The position numbers were made by a program, and so were the translations under genes. A DNA stretch of 64,000 bases from Prauserella halophila. Its GTDB lineage: Bacteria; Actinomycetota; Actinomycetes; Mycobacteriales; Pseudonocardiaceae. The stretch spans positions 1,241,285 through 1,305,284 of the forward strand of contig NZ_JAMTCQ010000009.1 of the NCBI RefSeq assembly GCF_024171895.1. Reading direction: 5' to 3'. This document shows, piece after piece, positions 10,531-19,399 of this stretch. The notes beneath the pieces are model-generated. The model was not told the DNA's origin and searched no databases. It saw only the letters and a program-made list of their open reading frames with translations. Position 1 is the first letter of the stretch. Every line of letters begins with the position of its first letter.

Positions 10531-11711
10531 GCCAGCAGCTCCCCGAGCCGGTGGAGCTGTGCCGTCGCGCCGCCGCCCGCGAACTCGCCCCGTTTCGCCG
10601 CGATGAAGTACCGGTGCACGTCGTGTTCGACGTCGATGCCGACGCCGCCGTGGACGTGCACGGCCGTGTGCGCCACCCGGTGGCCGGCCTCAGCGGCCCA
10701 GTACTTCGCCGTCGCGATCGCGACATCGACGTCGGTCTCGCCGTCGTTACCGTCGTTACCGCCGTTGCTGTCGTTGCTGTCGTTGCTGTCCGGATCGTCG
10801 GCGATTCCGCCGTCACCGGTGGTCCCGGTCCGCGATCCGTCGGCGGCCGGGGCGGCCGGGGCGGCCGGGGCGGCGGAGAGGCGCCACGCCGCCTGCCAGA
10901 GCGTGAGCCGGACGGCGTCGACGTCGAGGTAGCCGTCGGCCAGCCGGTGCCGCACCGACTGGAAGCCGCCGATCGGTGTACCGAACTGGTGCCGCTCGCC
11001 CGCGTAACCCGCCGTGAGCTCGAGCGCGCGCTCGACCACGCCGAGCTGCCGCGCACAGCTACCGAGCGTGAGGCGCCTGCGGAGGAACGGCACCGACGCT
11101 GCGGGCAGTACCGCCTGCGGCCGTACTCCGGCTGCGCGCACGAGCGCGGCGTCGGCGTGGTCGACCATGCGCTGCGGTGCGAGGTCCAGGCCGGGATCGT
11201 CGGCGGCCACCAGCGCGAGGACGTCGCCGTCGGCCGTGGCCGCCTGGAGCAGCAGGCCGTCGGCGAATGCCCCGTACGGTACGGCCTGTGCCTCGCCGGT
11301 CAGACCGCCGGCCGGGTCCAGTGAGAAGCCGGTGGGAGCCCCGTCGTCGGGCACGGCGGCGCTCACCACCACCGCGCCCCGCACGACGGGCACGAGCCAG
11401 CGTTCCACCAGCTCGCCGTCGCCGAACCCGGCGAGTGCCGACGCGGCGGGGGCGATCGCGGGCACGTACGGCACGGCCGCGGCGGCGCGGCCCAGCTCGT
11501 GCAGGATCGCGCACTGCTCCAGCACGCCGAACCCGCCACCGCCGACCGCCGACGGCAGGGCCGCGTCCAGCACGCCCGCGGTGGCGAGCGCCCGCCACAG
11601 CTCGCGGTCGAAACCGCCGGTCCCGTGCGGCGCCGTCGGCGGGTGGTCGCTCGCGATGCGGCGGGTCAGTTCGGCGAGGTCGCGCTGCGCCTCGGTGTAG
11701 GTGAAGTCCAT
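10527..11711 (-). CDS. fadE27: Acyl-CoA dehydrogenase, FadE27-like subunit with a low-complexity insertion
   Basis: Partner subunit of an alpha2beta2 acyl-CoA dehydrogenase that desaturates steroid side-chain CoA thioesters (FadE26-FadE27, also called ChsE4-ChsE5 in M. tuberculosis). The N-terminal helical domain, the middle beta domain and the C-terminal FAD-contacting helices are recognisable (ERHQFGTPIGGFQSVRH, HTAVHVHGGVGID). A GAGGAG ribosome site precedes the ATG at 11711. Residues about 280-326 form an extra Ala/Pro then Asp/Asn/Ser/Gly-rich segment inside the C-terminal helical domain, encoded by 9-bp-type repeats at 10734-10874; most family members go straight from AAWRLS to an ATAKYW-like helix. 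The reading frame is kept, so the protein is probably functional. Confidence 0.85.
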   Translation of the reverse strand: MDFTYTEAQRDLAELTRRIASDHPPTAPHGTGGFDRELWRALATAGVLDAALPSAVGGGGFGVLEQCAILHELGRAAAAVPYVPAIAPAASALAGFGDGELVERWLVPVVRGAVVVSAAVPDDGAPTGFSLDPAGGLTGEAQAVPYGAFADGLLLQAATADGDVLALVAADDPGLDLAPQRMVDHADAALVRAAGVRPQAVLPAASVPFLRRRLTLGSCARQLGVVERALELTAGYAGERHQFGTPIGGFQSVRHRLADGYLDVDAVRLTLWQAAWRLSAAPAAPAAPAADGSRTGTTGDGGIADDPDSNDSNDSNGGNDGNDGETDVDVAIATAKYWAAEAGHRVAHTAVHVHGGVGIDVEHDVHRYFIAAKRGEFAGGGATAQLHRLGELLA

Positions 11712-11753
11712 CGACGTCTCCTCGCGTGGCGGTCCGATGTGGAATGGTGTTCG

Positions 11754-12962
11754 TCAGCGGGTGACGGGCAGGCCGAGTGCGGTGGCGCCGACGATGTCCC
11801 GCTGGATCTCGTTGGTGCCGCCGCCGAACGTGAGGATCAGTGCCGACCGGTGCGCGCGTTCGATCCGCCCCTGCAGCACCGCACCGGGAGAACCCTCACG
11901 GACCAGGCCGCCCGCGCCCAGGACCTCGAGCAGCAGCCGGTAGGCGTCGGTGGCCAGCTCCGTGCCGAACACCTTCGTCGCCGACGCGTCCGCAGGGGAG
12001 ACTCCGCCGGTGTCGGCGGTCGAGGCGATCTTCCAGTTGCGGAGCTTGAGGTAGTCGGCGTGGGCGTGCACCCGCGCCAGGTGCGCGCGTACCCATTCCT
12101 GGTCGATGACGCGGCTGCCGTCGGCCCGTTTCGTCTCCCGTGCCCAGGTGAGAACCTCGGCGAGCGCCGCCTGGAGCGGCGCCGCGGAGGTGAGCGCGAC
12201 ACGTTCGTGGTTGAGCTGGTTGGTGATCAGCGGCCAGCCGGCGTTCTCCTCGGCGATCCGGGAGGAGACGGGAACCCGCACGTCCGAGTAGTAGGTCGCG
12301 CTCGTGCCCGGTCCGGCGACGGTGCGGACCTTCGTCCACGAGAAGCCTTCCGCCGAGGTCGGCACGGCCAGCACGCTGATCCCCTTGTGCCGCGTGGCGT
12401 CCGGGTCGGTGCGCGCGGCGAGCCACACGTAGTCGGCGTACTCGATGAGACTGGTCCACATCTTCTGGCCGTTGACGACGTACTCGTCGCCGTCCCGTAC
12501 CGCCCGGGTCCGCAGCGCGGCGAGGTCGGTGCCCGCGTCGGGCTCGGAGTAGCCGATGGCGAAGTGGAGGCGGCCGCTCGCGATGCGCGGCAGGAAGTAC
12601 TCCTGCTGCCGCGGAGTGCCGTACCGCATGATGGTCGGGCCGATGGTGTTGATCGTCAGGAACGGCACCGGCACCCCTGCGGCCGCGGCCTCGTCGGTGA
12701 AGATCAGCTGATCGAGCATCGACCGCGCCTGTCCGCCGTGTTCCTCCGGCCAGCCGAGCGCCAGCCAGCCGTCCTCGCCCAGCTGTCGCACGATCTCCTT
12801 GTACGCGGTTCCGTCGCCGTACTCGCCCCCGTTGCCGTGATCCCCGGCGCCGGGGCCTTCGGTGCGGAGCCCGTCGCGCCGCTCCGGCGTCATGAGCGTG
12901 GCGAAGTACGCGCGCAGCTCGTCGCGCAGCCGGTCGTGCTCCGGTGCGTACGCGATCCGCAT
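11754..12962 (-). CDS. fadE26: Acyl-CoA dehydrogenase, FadE26-like catalytic subunit
   Basis: Catalytic half of the FadE26-FadE27-type steroid-CoA dehydrogenase. Visible motifs are GYSEPDAGTDLAAL (137-150, FAD/substrate loop) and NGQKMWTS (164-171). NHERVAL has Glu253 at the position of the catalytic base reported for this family. I place the start at the ATG at 12962 because CAGGAGG lies 5-6 nt upstream; the frame is open further 5' but has no homology there. It has 402 aa, the usual length. A short Gly/Asp-rich loop (about 36-52) looks like a minor expansion. First gene of the minus-strand operon; both KstR-like sites lie in its upstream region. Confidence 0.88.
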   Translation of the reverse strand: MRIAYAPEHDRLRDELRAYFATLMTPERRDGLRTEGPGAGDHGNGGEYGDGTAYKEIVRQLGEDGWLALGWPEEHGGQARSMLDQLIFTDEAAAAGVPVPFLTINTIGPTIMRYGTPRQQEYFLPRIASGRLHFAIGYSEPDAGTDLAALRTRAVRDGDEYVVNGQKMWTSLIEYADYVWLAARTDPDATRHKGISVLAVPTSAEGFSWTKVRTVAGPGTSATYYSDVRVPVSSRIAEENAGWPLITNQLNHERVALTSAAPLQAALAEVLTWARETKRADGSRVIDQEWVRAHLARVHAHADYLKLRNWKIASTADTGGVSPADASATKVFGTELATDAYRLLLEVLGAGGLVREGSPGAVLQGRIERAHRSALILTFGGGTNEIQRDIVGATALGLPVTR

Positions 12963-13079
12963 CCGAACCTCCTGTGGGCCGTTGGACGTAGTGAGGTACC
13001 TGGCCGCCGCCCCGCCGGTCAGGTCGAGCCCTCGCCGACCCGGTCCGGCCACAGCGGCGGATCCTGCCGACTCTGAGTG

Positions 13080-13093
13080 TAGAACAGGTTCTA
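13080..13093. promoter_or_regulatory. KstR-type operator
   Basis: TAGAACAGGTTCTA matches the KstR consensus TNNAACNNGTTNNA at every fixed position, with 6-bp perfect arms. It is 118 bp upstream of the fadE26 start, in the promoter region of the minus-strand operon. KstR is the TetR-family repressor of cholesterol degradation genes in mycobacteria and rhodococci; no kstR gene is in the window. Confidence 0.85.
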
Positions 13094-13214
13094 CTTGAGA
13101 AAAGGGGTCCGATGGGGTTCGTATTCGACCTCTCGGGCATCGTTCCCGCTCAGTGGTTACTTGTGTCGCCGATGGAGGCGGCGTAGACCGCGGCAGCCGA
13201 CCCTTGCGGAGAAT

Positions 13215-13228
13215 GAGAACAAATTCTA
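13215..13228. promoter_or_regulatory. Degenerate KstR-type operator
   Basis: GAGAACAAATTCTA matches TNNAACNNGTTNNA except for the first T and the G of GTT. It keeps the AGAAC/TTCT arms of the neighbouring site. It lies about 88 bp upstream of the first gene of the adh-mce4 operon. Confidence 0.65.
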
Positions 13229-13315
13229 TTGTCGATCGCGATGTGAGCCGAGGTGAGCCAGCACACACTCCCGGCCGCGTCGCACCCCGAGCAGGCTTCA
13301 ACGAGGAGGCACTAC

Positions 13316-14404
13316 GTGAGAGCGGCCGTTCTGCACGAGATCGGGACCGACAAGCTCGACCTGCGCGACGACGTCACGGTCGTCGGGCCCGGGCCCGGCG
13401 AGGTGCGCGTACGCGTGCGTGCCTCGGGTATCTGTCACAGCGACCTGTCCGCGATGACCGGCACGCTGCCCGCGTTGGCGCCGGCGGTCGTCGGGCACGA
13501 GGGCGCGGGCGAGGTCGTCGCCGTCGGGGACGGAGTCGAGCACCTGCAGCCGGGAGACCACGTCACGATGTCGTTCGTGCCGCCGTGCGGGCACTGCCCG
13601 GACTGCGTGCGCGGAGAACCGAATCTGTGCGCGGTGCACGTCGTCGAGGCGTTCACCACCGCCCGGTTCCGGATCGGTGACCAGCAGCTGTTCGGGTTCT
13701 CCGGACTCGGCACGTTCGCCGAGGAACTGGTCGTTCCGGCTCCGGCTGCCGTCAAGGTCGACTCCGAGGTGCCGTTCGATACCGCCGCGCTGATCGCGTG
13801 CGGTGTGCTCACCGGCGTCGGGGCGGTGCTCAACACCGCGAGGGTGGAGCCGGGCTCGACGGCGATCGTGTACGGCTGCGGCGGCGTCGGCATCTCGGTC
13901 ATCCAGGGCCTGCGGATCGCCGGAGCCACCACGATCGTCGCCGTCGACCCGGTCACGGCCAAGCACGACGTCGCCGAGCGGTTCGGCGCGACCCACGCGG
14001 TGACACCGGACCAGGTGGAGGAGACCAAGCATCAACTGACGGCCTCGCAGGGCTTCGACTACGCCTTCGATGTCGTCGGCGCGCCCGCGACGATCCGCTC
14101 CGGCTGGGACCACGCGCGCCGCGGCGGCTCGGTCGTCGTGGTCGGTGCGGGCAAGGCCGACTCGATGGTCGAGTTCAGTGCGCAGGAGCTGTTCCTGCAC
14201 GACAAGAAGATCCTCGGCTCGCTCTACGGATCCGCGCACGTCGAACGCGACACGGCGGCCATGCTCCGCTTCTGGCGTGCGGGCATGCTCGACCTGGACG
14301 GCATGATCAGCCGCCGCGTCGCGTTCGACGACCTCAACGCCGGGCTCGACACCCTGCGGAGCGGCAGCGGTGACGTGATTCGCCAGGTGGTGACGTTCGC
14401 GTGA
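13316..14404 (+). CDS. Zinc-dependent alcohol dehydrogenase (MDR family)
   Basis: Oxidises an alcohol with NAD-type cofactor. Catalytic zinc ligands are Cys40 (in GICHSD) and His61/Glu62 (GHEG). The structural zinc site is complete: Cys91, Cys94, Cys97 and Cys105. The cofactor motif YGCGGVGIS follows. I chose the GTG at 13316 because GAGGAGG lies 6 nt upstream; the GTG at 13253 would add 21 unsupported residues. It leads the 14-gene operon and, with the aldehyde dehydrogenase two genes on, would convert a primary alcohol to an acid, as needed for the C26/C27 hydroxyl of a steroid side chain. That substrate is inferred from context. Confidence 0.88.
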   Translation: MRAAVLHEIGTDKLDLRDDVTVVGPGPGEVRVRVRASGICHSDLSAMTGTLPALAPAVVGHEGAGEVVAVGDGVEHLQPGDHVTMSFVPPCGHCPDCVRGEPNLCAVHVVEAFTTARFRIGDQQLFGFSGLGTFAEELVVPAPAAVKVDSEVPFDTAALIACGVLTGVGAVLNTARVEPGSTAIVYGCGGVGISVIQGLRIAGATTIVAVDPVTAKHDVAERFGATHAVTPDQVEETKHQLTASQGFDYAFDVVGAPATIRSGWDHARRGGSVVVVGAGKADSMVEFSAQELFLHDKKILGSLYGSAHVERDTAAMLRFWRAGMLDLDGMISRRVAFDDLNAGLDTLRSGSGDVIRQVVTFA

Positions 14405-15321
14405 CGGGGACCGTGCTCGACGGCCGGGTCGCGATCGTCACCGGTGCGGGGGCAGGACTCGGCCGGGCCGAGGCACTTGCACTCGCCGAGCAGGGCGCCG
14501 CGGTCGTCGTCAACGACGTCACCGATGAGCCCGCCCGCGCCACGGCCACCGCCGTCGAAGAGGTCGGCGGCAAAGCGTTGGCCGTGGCCGGTGACGTCGG
14601 CGAGCGCGCCACGGCCGACGCGCTCCTCGCCGCGGCGACCGAACACTTCGGCAGGCTCGACGTCGTGGTGAACAACGCGGGCCTGGTACGCGACAAGATG
14701 CTGTTCAACCTCACCGACGACGACTGGGACACCGTGGTGCGGGTGCATCTGCGCGGGCACTTCCTGCTGTGCCGCGGCGCACTGCAGCATTGGCGGGCGG
14801 TGTCGAAAGCCGACGGCGGCGTTGCCTACGGCCGGGTCGTCAACACGGCCTCGGAGGCCTTCCTGTCCGGCCCCGCCGGGCAAGCGAACTACGGCGCCGC
14901 GAAGGCGGGCATCACGGCGCTGACGGTGTCGACCGCGCGGGCGGGCGCCCGCTACGGCGTCCGCGCCAACGCGATCTGCCCCCGCGCCCGGACCGCGATG
15001 ACCGCGGAGACCTTCGGCACCGAGGCGCCGGACGGCAACGACCCGCTGTCGACCGGCCACGTCGCCCCGTTGGTCGGCTACCTGGCCTCGCCGGGAGCCG
15101 ACCGCATCAACGGTCAGGTGTTCGTCGTGCACGGCGGGCACGTGGCACTGCTGGCCCCGCCGTCGATCGAACGGGATTTCGTCACCGGCGGCGAGGCCTG
15201 GACGGTCGGCGAACTCGCCGACCGGATCGGCGGCCACTTCGACGACCGCGACCCCGCACGCATGTTCTCCGCGACCGACGTGCTGGAACTGGGACAACCG
15301 GGACAGGAGACGCGCCCATGA
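14401..15321 (+). CDS. SDR dehydrogenase, steroid side-chain 3-hydroxyacyl-CoA / 17beta-HSD type 4-like
   Basis: Classical short-chain dehydrogenase at about residues 7-255: cofactor motif TGAGAGLG (14-21), NNAG (91-94), and catalytic Ser151, Tyr164 and Lys168. Its 306-aa length with a C-terminal extension resembles Rv3502c of M. tuberculosis, which sits beside mce4 and is described as a hydroxyacyl-CoA dehydrogenase of cholesterol side-chain beta-oxidation (ChsB1, Hsd4A). The GTG overlaps the stop of the alcohol dehydrogenase (GTGA), so translation is coupled. The beta-oxidation step is inferred from synteny and length. Confidence 0.82.
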   Translation: MTGTVLDGRVAIVTGAGAGLGRAEALALAEQGAAVVVNDVTDEPARATATAVEEVGGKALAVAGDVGERATADALLAAATEHFGRLDVVVNNAGLVRDKMLFNLTDDDWDTVVRVHLRGHFLLCRGALQHWRAVSKADGGVAYGRVVNTASEAFLSGPAGQANYGAAKAGITALTVSTARAGARYGVRANAICPRARTAMTAETFGTEAPDGNDPLSTGHVAPLVGYLASPGADRINGQVFVVHGGHVALLAPPSIERDFVTGGEAWTVGELADRIGGHFDDRDPARMFSATDVLELGQPGQETRP

Positions 15322-16832
15322 CGCTGACCATGCAGCCGCACCGCGAGACGGTGGGACTCAAACCGGGCCTGCTCTACATCGACGGCGAATGGGGAGGCGC
15401 CACCGGTGGGGCCACGTGGACGCACCGGCACCCCGCCACCGGCGAGGACATCGGCGAACTCGCCGTCGCATCGGCATCCGATGTGGACGCCGCCGTCGCC
15501 GCGGCACGCAAGCGGTTCGACTCCGGCGAGTGGTCGAACACCCGCGCGCAGGAACGCATCGCCGTGCTCCGCCGCTGTGGTGCACTGCTGCGCGAGCACG
15601 CCGAGGAGCTCCGCGGGCTGCAGGCGCTCGACAACTCCGTGCCCGTCGGCTTCGGTGCCGGTGTCTACGCGGTGTCGGTCGAGGTCGCCGCGGACGTGTT
15701 CGACCACCACGCCGGCTGGGTCGACAAGCTCGGCGGCGAGACGCTCACGCCGTACCAGGGCGGTGACCACCTGGCGATGACGTTCCGCGAGCCGATCGGC
15801 GTCGTCGCGGCGATCCTGCCGTGGAACGCGCCGTTCCTGCTGTTCGCGCAGAAGGTCGCGCCCGCGCTCGCGACCGGGTGCACCGTGGTGCTGAAGCCGT
15901 CGGAGTACTGCACGTTCGCGGTGCTGCGGATGGTGGAGCTGCTCGAAGAGGCTGGCGTGCCTGCCGGCGTGCTCAACGTCGTGACCGGTCCCGGCGATCC
16001 GACCGGCCAGCGGCTCATCACCCACCCCGACGTCGACAAGGTCAGCTTCACCGGCTCACGCGGGGTCGGCGGCCGGATCGTCGAGGCGTCGGCGGCGACG
16101 ATGAAGCGGGTGTCGCTCGAACTCGGCGGCAAGAGCCCGGCGATCGTGTTCGACGACGCCGCGGACGTCGGCCTCGCTGCGGCCACGACCATCGGCGCGG
16201 TCACCCTCGGCCTGTCCGGCCAGGCGTGCGTGGCCAACACGCGGGCGCTCGTGCACCGCAGCGTGTACGACGAGTTCATCGCCGCGGCGGAGGGCATGGC
16301 GGGCATGGTCAGCTACGGCGACCCGTTCGACCCCGCCGTGATGTCGGCGCCACTGATCAACGGCACGCAGCTCGACCGCGTTCTCGGTTACATCGAGCAG
16401 GGCAAGGCCGACGGCGCCCGGCTCGTGACCGGCGGGGAGCGTCTCGACGGCGACTACGCCTGCGGCAACTTCGTCGCTCCGACGATCTTCGCCGACGTCG
16501 ACAACTCGTCGACGCTCGCGCAGGAGGAGGTTTTCGGCCCGGTACTGGCCGTGATCCCGTTCGAGGACGAGGACGAGGCCGTCGCGATGGCCAACGACAC
16601 CGAGTACGGCCTGGGCGCCAGCGTGTTCAGCGCGAACGCCCAGCGCACGTTCCGCATGGCCCGCAAGGTGCGCGCGGGGACGGTGTGCGTGAACGGGTTC
16701 CAGATCGAACCGCACCTGCCGTTCGGCGGCTTCAAGCAGTCCGGCCTCGGCCGGGAGGGCGGCAAGTCGTCGATCGAGTCGTTCACCGAACTCAAGACCG
16801 TGCTCATGCCCCTCGGCGACGAGATGATGTGA
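15318..16832 (+). CDS. Aldehyde dehydrogenase (NAD-dependent, ALDH superfamily)
   Basis: Oxidises an aldehyde to a carboxylate. Landmarks are PWNAPFLLF, FTGSRGVGGRIVEA (cofactor loop), LELGGKSP with catalytic Glu268, and GQACVANTR with nucleophile Cys304. The C-terminus holds the oligomerisation strand region with PFGGFKQSGLGREGG. The start at 15318 overlaps the SDR stop (ATGA); the same frame is open upstream only as a shadow of the SDR gene. The length of 504 aa is normal. It likely acts after the alcohol dehydrogenase in side-chain activation. Confidence 0.9.
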   Translation: MTLTMQPHRETVGLKPGLLYIDGEWGGATGGATWTHRHPATGEDIGELAVASASDVDAAVAAARKRFDSGEWSNTRAQERIAVLRRCGALLREHAEELRGLQALDNSVPVGFGAGVYAVSVEVAADVFDHHAGWVDKLGGETLTPYQGGDHLAMTFREPIGVVAAILPWNAPFLLFAQKVAPALATGCTVVLKPSEYCTFAVLRMVELLEEAGVPAGVLNVVTGPGDPTGQRLITHPDVDKVSFTGSRGVGGRIVEASAATMKRVSLELGGKSPAIVFDDAADVGLAAATTIGAVTLGLSGQACVANTRALVHRSVYDEFIAAAEGMAGMVSYGDPFDPAVMSAPLINGTQLDRVLGYIEQGKADGARLVTGGERLDGDYACGNFVAPTIFADVDNSSTLAQEEVFGPVLAVIPFEDEDEAVAMANDTEYGLGASVFSANAQRTFRMARKVRAGTVCVNGFQIEPHLPFGGFKQSGLGREGGKSSIESFTELKTVLMPLGDEMM

Positions 16833-17641
16833 GCGCGGCGATGACGACGACACCTGGGACGGTCACGAACGGGTCACGGCTCTCGGGAAAGATCGCACTG
16901 ATCACCGGTGCGGCGGGCGGCCAGGGAGCGGCGTTCGCGCGCAGGCTGGCCGCCGAGGGCGCGCGTGTGCTGGTCACCGACGTCGAGGACGCCGAAGGCA
17001 AGGAGGTCGCGGCGCAGTTGTGCGCCCACCGCGCCGGGGCGGCGGCCTACCAGCGGCTCGACGTGGCGTCCGAAGAGGACTGGACGTCCGCGCTCGAGCG
17101 TGTCACCGAGGAGTTCGGCCCGCCGAACGTGCTGGTCAACAACGCCGGACTGCTGCACTTCTCGGAGCTGGAGCACACGACGCTGGCCGACTACGAGCGG
17201 CTTCTCCGGGTGAACCAGATCGGCACATTCCTCGGGATGCGTGCGGCCGTGGCGCCCATGACGTCGGCGGGCGGCGGTTCGATCGTCAACCTGTCGTCGG
17301 TCGAAGGACTGGCCGGCATGCCGAACGTCGCGGCGTACACGGCCACGAAGTTCGCGATCCGCGGCATGACGAAGGTGGCGGCGCTGGAGCTGGGCGGGAA
17401 GGGGATCCGGGTCAACTCGGTGCACCCGGGCATGATCGACACTGCCATGATCCGCAGGTTCACCGGTGAGGACACCGATCTCTCCCCGGTGGGCGGGAAG
17501 GTCGCGCTGGGGCGCGTCGGTGCACCCGAGGAGATCGCGGGCCTCGTCGCGTTCCTGGCGAGTGACGACAGCTCCTACAGCACGGGAGCCGAGTTCGTCG
17601 CCGACGGCGGCGCCACCGCGACCCACGCGCTGAAGTCCTAG
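16829..17641 (+). CDS. SDR oxidoreductase, hydroxysteroid dehydrogenase/FabG-like
   Basis: Classical SDR with cofactor loop TGAAGGQG (26-33), NNAG (104-107) and catalytic Ser157, Tyr170 and Lys174. GAAGGQG loops and the overall sequence recall 3alpha/20beta-hydroxysteroid dehydrogenases such as Rv2002, but other substrates are possible. The GTG at 16829 overlaps the aldehyde dehydrogenase stop by 4 bp and gives 270 aa; an ATG at 16841 is an alternative. It is followed by 44 bp, an AGGAGGT box and yrbE4A, so it belongs to the same operon. Confidence 0.82.
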   Translation: MSAAMTTTPGTVTNGSRLSGKIALITGAAGGQGAAFARRLAAEGARVLVTDVEDAEGKEVAAQLCAHRAGAAAYQRLDVASEEDWTSALERVTEEFGPPNVLVNNAGLLHFSELEHTTLADYERLLRVNQIGTFLGMRAAVAPMTSAGGGSIVNLSSVEGLAGMPNVAAYTATKFAIRGMTKVAALELGGKGIRVNSVHPGMIDTAMIRRFTGEDTDLSPVGGKVALGRVGAPEEIAGLVAFLASDDSSYSTGAEFVADGGATATHALKS

Positions 17642-17685
17642 GAGCTCGGCACGTCAGTAACCGGCAGGCCGGCGCAGGAGGTGTC

Positions 17686-18474
17686 ATGACCACACGGACG
17701 GCTTCCCTCCCGGGCACCGCCGCGCTGGCCCAGGTCGGCCGGCTCACGACGTTGTCGTGGCAGGTGCTCACCGCGATCCCGCGGCGGCCGTTCCAGTGGC
17801 GCGAATGGATCCAGCAGTGTTGGTTCTTCGCCAGTGTCACGATCCTGCCGACCGCGCTGGTGGCGATTCCGTTCGGCGCGGTGATCGCGCTGCAGCTGGG
17901 CTCGCTGACCCAGCAGATCGGCGCCCAGTCGTTCACCGGTGCGGCCAGCGCGCTGGCGATCGTGCAGCAGGCGAGCCCGCTGATCACGGCGCTGCTCGTC
18001 GCGGGTGCGGGCGGTAGCGCCGTGTGTGCCGACATCGGTGCCCGCAAGATCCGCGAGGAGATCGACGCGATGGAGGTGCTCGGGGTCGACCCGATCCAGC
18101 GCCTCATCGTGCCGCGGGTGCTCGCGGCGATCATCGTGTCGGTCCTGCTCAACGGTCTGGTCAGCGTCGTCGGCGTGCTCGGCGGTTACTTCTTCAACGT
18201 CGTCATGCAGGGCGGCACACCGGGCGCGTACTTGGCGAGCTTCAACGCGCTCGCACAGTTGCCGGATCTGTGGATCAGCGAGATCAAGGCCGTGATCTAC
18301 GGATTCTTCGCCGGCGTGGTCGCCGCGTTCCGCGGGCTCAACCCGTCCGGTGGACCGAAGGGTGTCGGTGACGCCGTGAACCAGGCGGTCGTGATCACGT
18401 TCCTGCTGTTGTTCCTCATCAACGTGGTGCTCACGGCCGTGTACCTGCAGCTCGTCCCACCGAAGGCGTTGTGA
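17686..18474 (+). CDS. yrbE4A: MlaE-family permease YrbE4A of the Mce4 steroid importer
   Basis: Inner-membrane permease subunit of an Mce ABC importer. Five to six hydrophobic helices are visible. The conserved MlaE cytoplasmic motif reads REEIDAMEVLGVDPIQRLIVPR (shown here in part: EEIDAMEVLGVDP), at about residues 124-136, the presumed contact with the MceG/MkL ATPase. The ATPase gene is not in the window, as is usual for Mce loci. An AGGAGGT box lies 5 nt before the ATG. Assignment to the Mce4 class rests on the surrounding steroid genes rather than sequence alone. Confidence 0.92.
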   Translation: MTTRTASLPGTAALAQVGRLTTLSWQVLTAIPRRPFQWREWIQQCWFFASVTILPTALVAIPFGAVIALQLGSLTQQIGAQSFTGAASALAIVQQASPLITALLVAGAGGSAVCADIGARKIREEIDAMEVLGVDPIQRLIVPRVLAAIIVSVLLNGLVSVVGVLGGYFFNVVMQGGTPGAYLASFNALAQLPDLWISEIKAVIYGFFAGVVAAFRGLNPSGGPKGVGDAVNQAVVITFLLLFLINVVLTAVYLQLVPPKAL

Positions 18475-18478
18475 CGCC

Positions 18479-19399
18479 ATGACCTCGACCCAGGGCCGGG
18501 ATTCCGAGTCCACCGCAGAGCCGCGCACGCCGGCACGGCCGGGCGCATCCCCGCAGCGCGGCCCGCGCTCCGACGAGCGGGTGCTCGAGGCCATCGCGCG
18601 GCCGGGCGCGCTGTTCGAGGGCCTCGGCGAGCAGCTGCTGTTCTACCTCAAGGTGCTCGCCTGGGTGCCGCGCACGGTCCGGCGCTACAGCAAGGAGACG
18701 TTGCGGCTGCTGACCGAGGTGTGCTTCGGCACCGGTGGACTGGCCGTCATCGGCGGCACCCTCGGCGTGATGATCGGCATGACTCTGTTCACCGGGCTCA
18801 TCGTCGGCATCCAGGGCTATGCGGCGCTCGAACAGCTCGGCACGGCCGCGCTGACGGGTTTCATCTCCGCCTACTTCAACACCCGCGAGGTGGCGCCGCT
18901 CGCCGCCGGCCTGGCCCTCTCGTCCACCGTCGGCTGCGGGTTCACCGCCCAGCTCGGCGCGATGCGGATCTCCGAGGAGATCGACGCCATGGAGGTCATG
19001 GGCATCCCGAGCCTGCCGTATCTGGTCACGACGCGGGTGATCGCCGGGGTCGTGGCGGTGATCCCGCTGTACGCGGTGGGACTGCTGTCGTCGTATCTGG
19101 CCTCCCGCCAGGTGACGATCTGGATGTACGGGCAGTCCGCGGGCACGTACGACCACTACTTCCACCTGTTCCTCCCGCCGGAGGACGTGCTGTGGTCGTT
19201 CCTCAAGGTGATCATCTTCAGCACCATCGTGATCATGTCGCACTGCTTCTACGGCTACTACGCCCGCGGCGGGCCCGCGGGCGTGGGAACCGCCGTGGGC
19301 CGGGCGGTGCGGACGTCGATCGTCCTGGTCGCGGTGCTGGACTTCTTCCTCAGCCTCGCGATCTGGGGCGCGAGCACGACGGTGAGGTTGTCCGGATGA
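18479..19399 (+). CDS. yrbE4B: MlaE-family permease YrbE4B of the Mce4 steroid importer
   Basis: Second permease subunit. A charged N-terminal region of about 60 residues, longer than in YrbE4A, precedes the MlaE core. The motif SEEIDAMEVMGIPSLPY corresponds to the one in YrbE4A. Helices run to the C-terminus, ending SIVLVAVLDFFLSLAIWG. The gene starts 5 bp after yrbE4A and its stop overlaps the mce4A start (ATGA). Confidence 0.92.
   Translation: MTSTQGRDSESTAEPRTPARPGASPQRGPRSDERVLEAIARPGALFEGLGEQLLFYLKVLAWVPRTVRRYSKETLRLLTEVCFGTGGLAVIGGTLGVMIGMTLFTGLIVGIQGYAALEQLGTAALTGFISAYFNTREVAPLAAGLALSSTVGCGFTAQLGAMRISEEIDAMEVMGIPSLPYLVTTRVIAGVVAVIPLYAVGLLSSYLASRQVTIWMYGQSAGTYDHYFHLFLPPEDVLWSFLKVIIFSTIVIMSHCFYGYYARGGPAGVGTAVGRAVRTSIVLVAVLDFFLSLAIWGASTTVRLSG

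Larger units (their letters stand above)
12963..13315. other. Divergent regulatory region between fadE26 and the adh-mce4 operon
   Basis: These 353 bp contain no convincing gene. They hold two KstR-like operators 135 bp apart (13080-13093 and 13215-13228), one for each direction, plus strong ribosome sites at both ends. A 63-bp in-frame extension of the alcohol dehydrogenase (from GTG 13253) reaches into it but shows no conserved sequence. Confidence 0.75.

Noticed and set aside
11754-13301. 515-aa version of FadE26 starting at 13301
   Set aside because: The first 113 residues lie across the regulatory region with both operators; the 12962 ATG has a strong ribosome site and begins the family homology.
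18721-19395. Long N-terminal extension of Mce4A
   Set aside because: The frame upstream of 19396 is the alternative frame of yrbE4B; an ATGA overlap marks the real start, and the protein then begins with its membrane helix.
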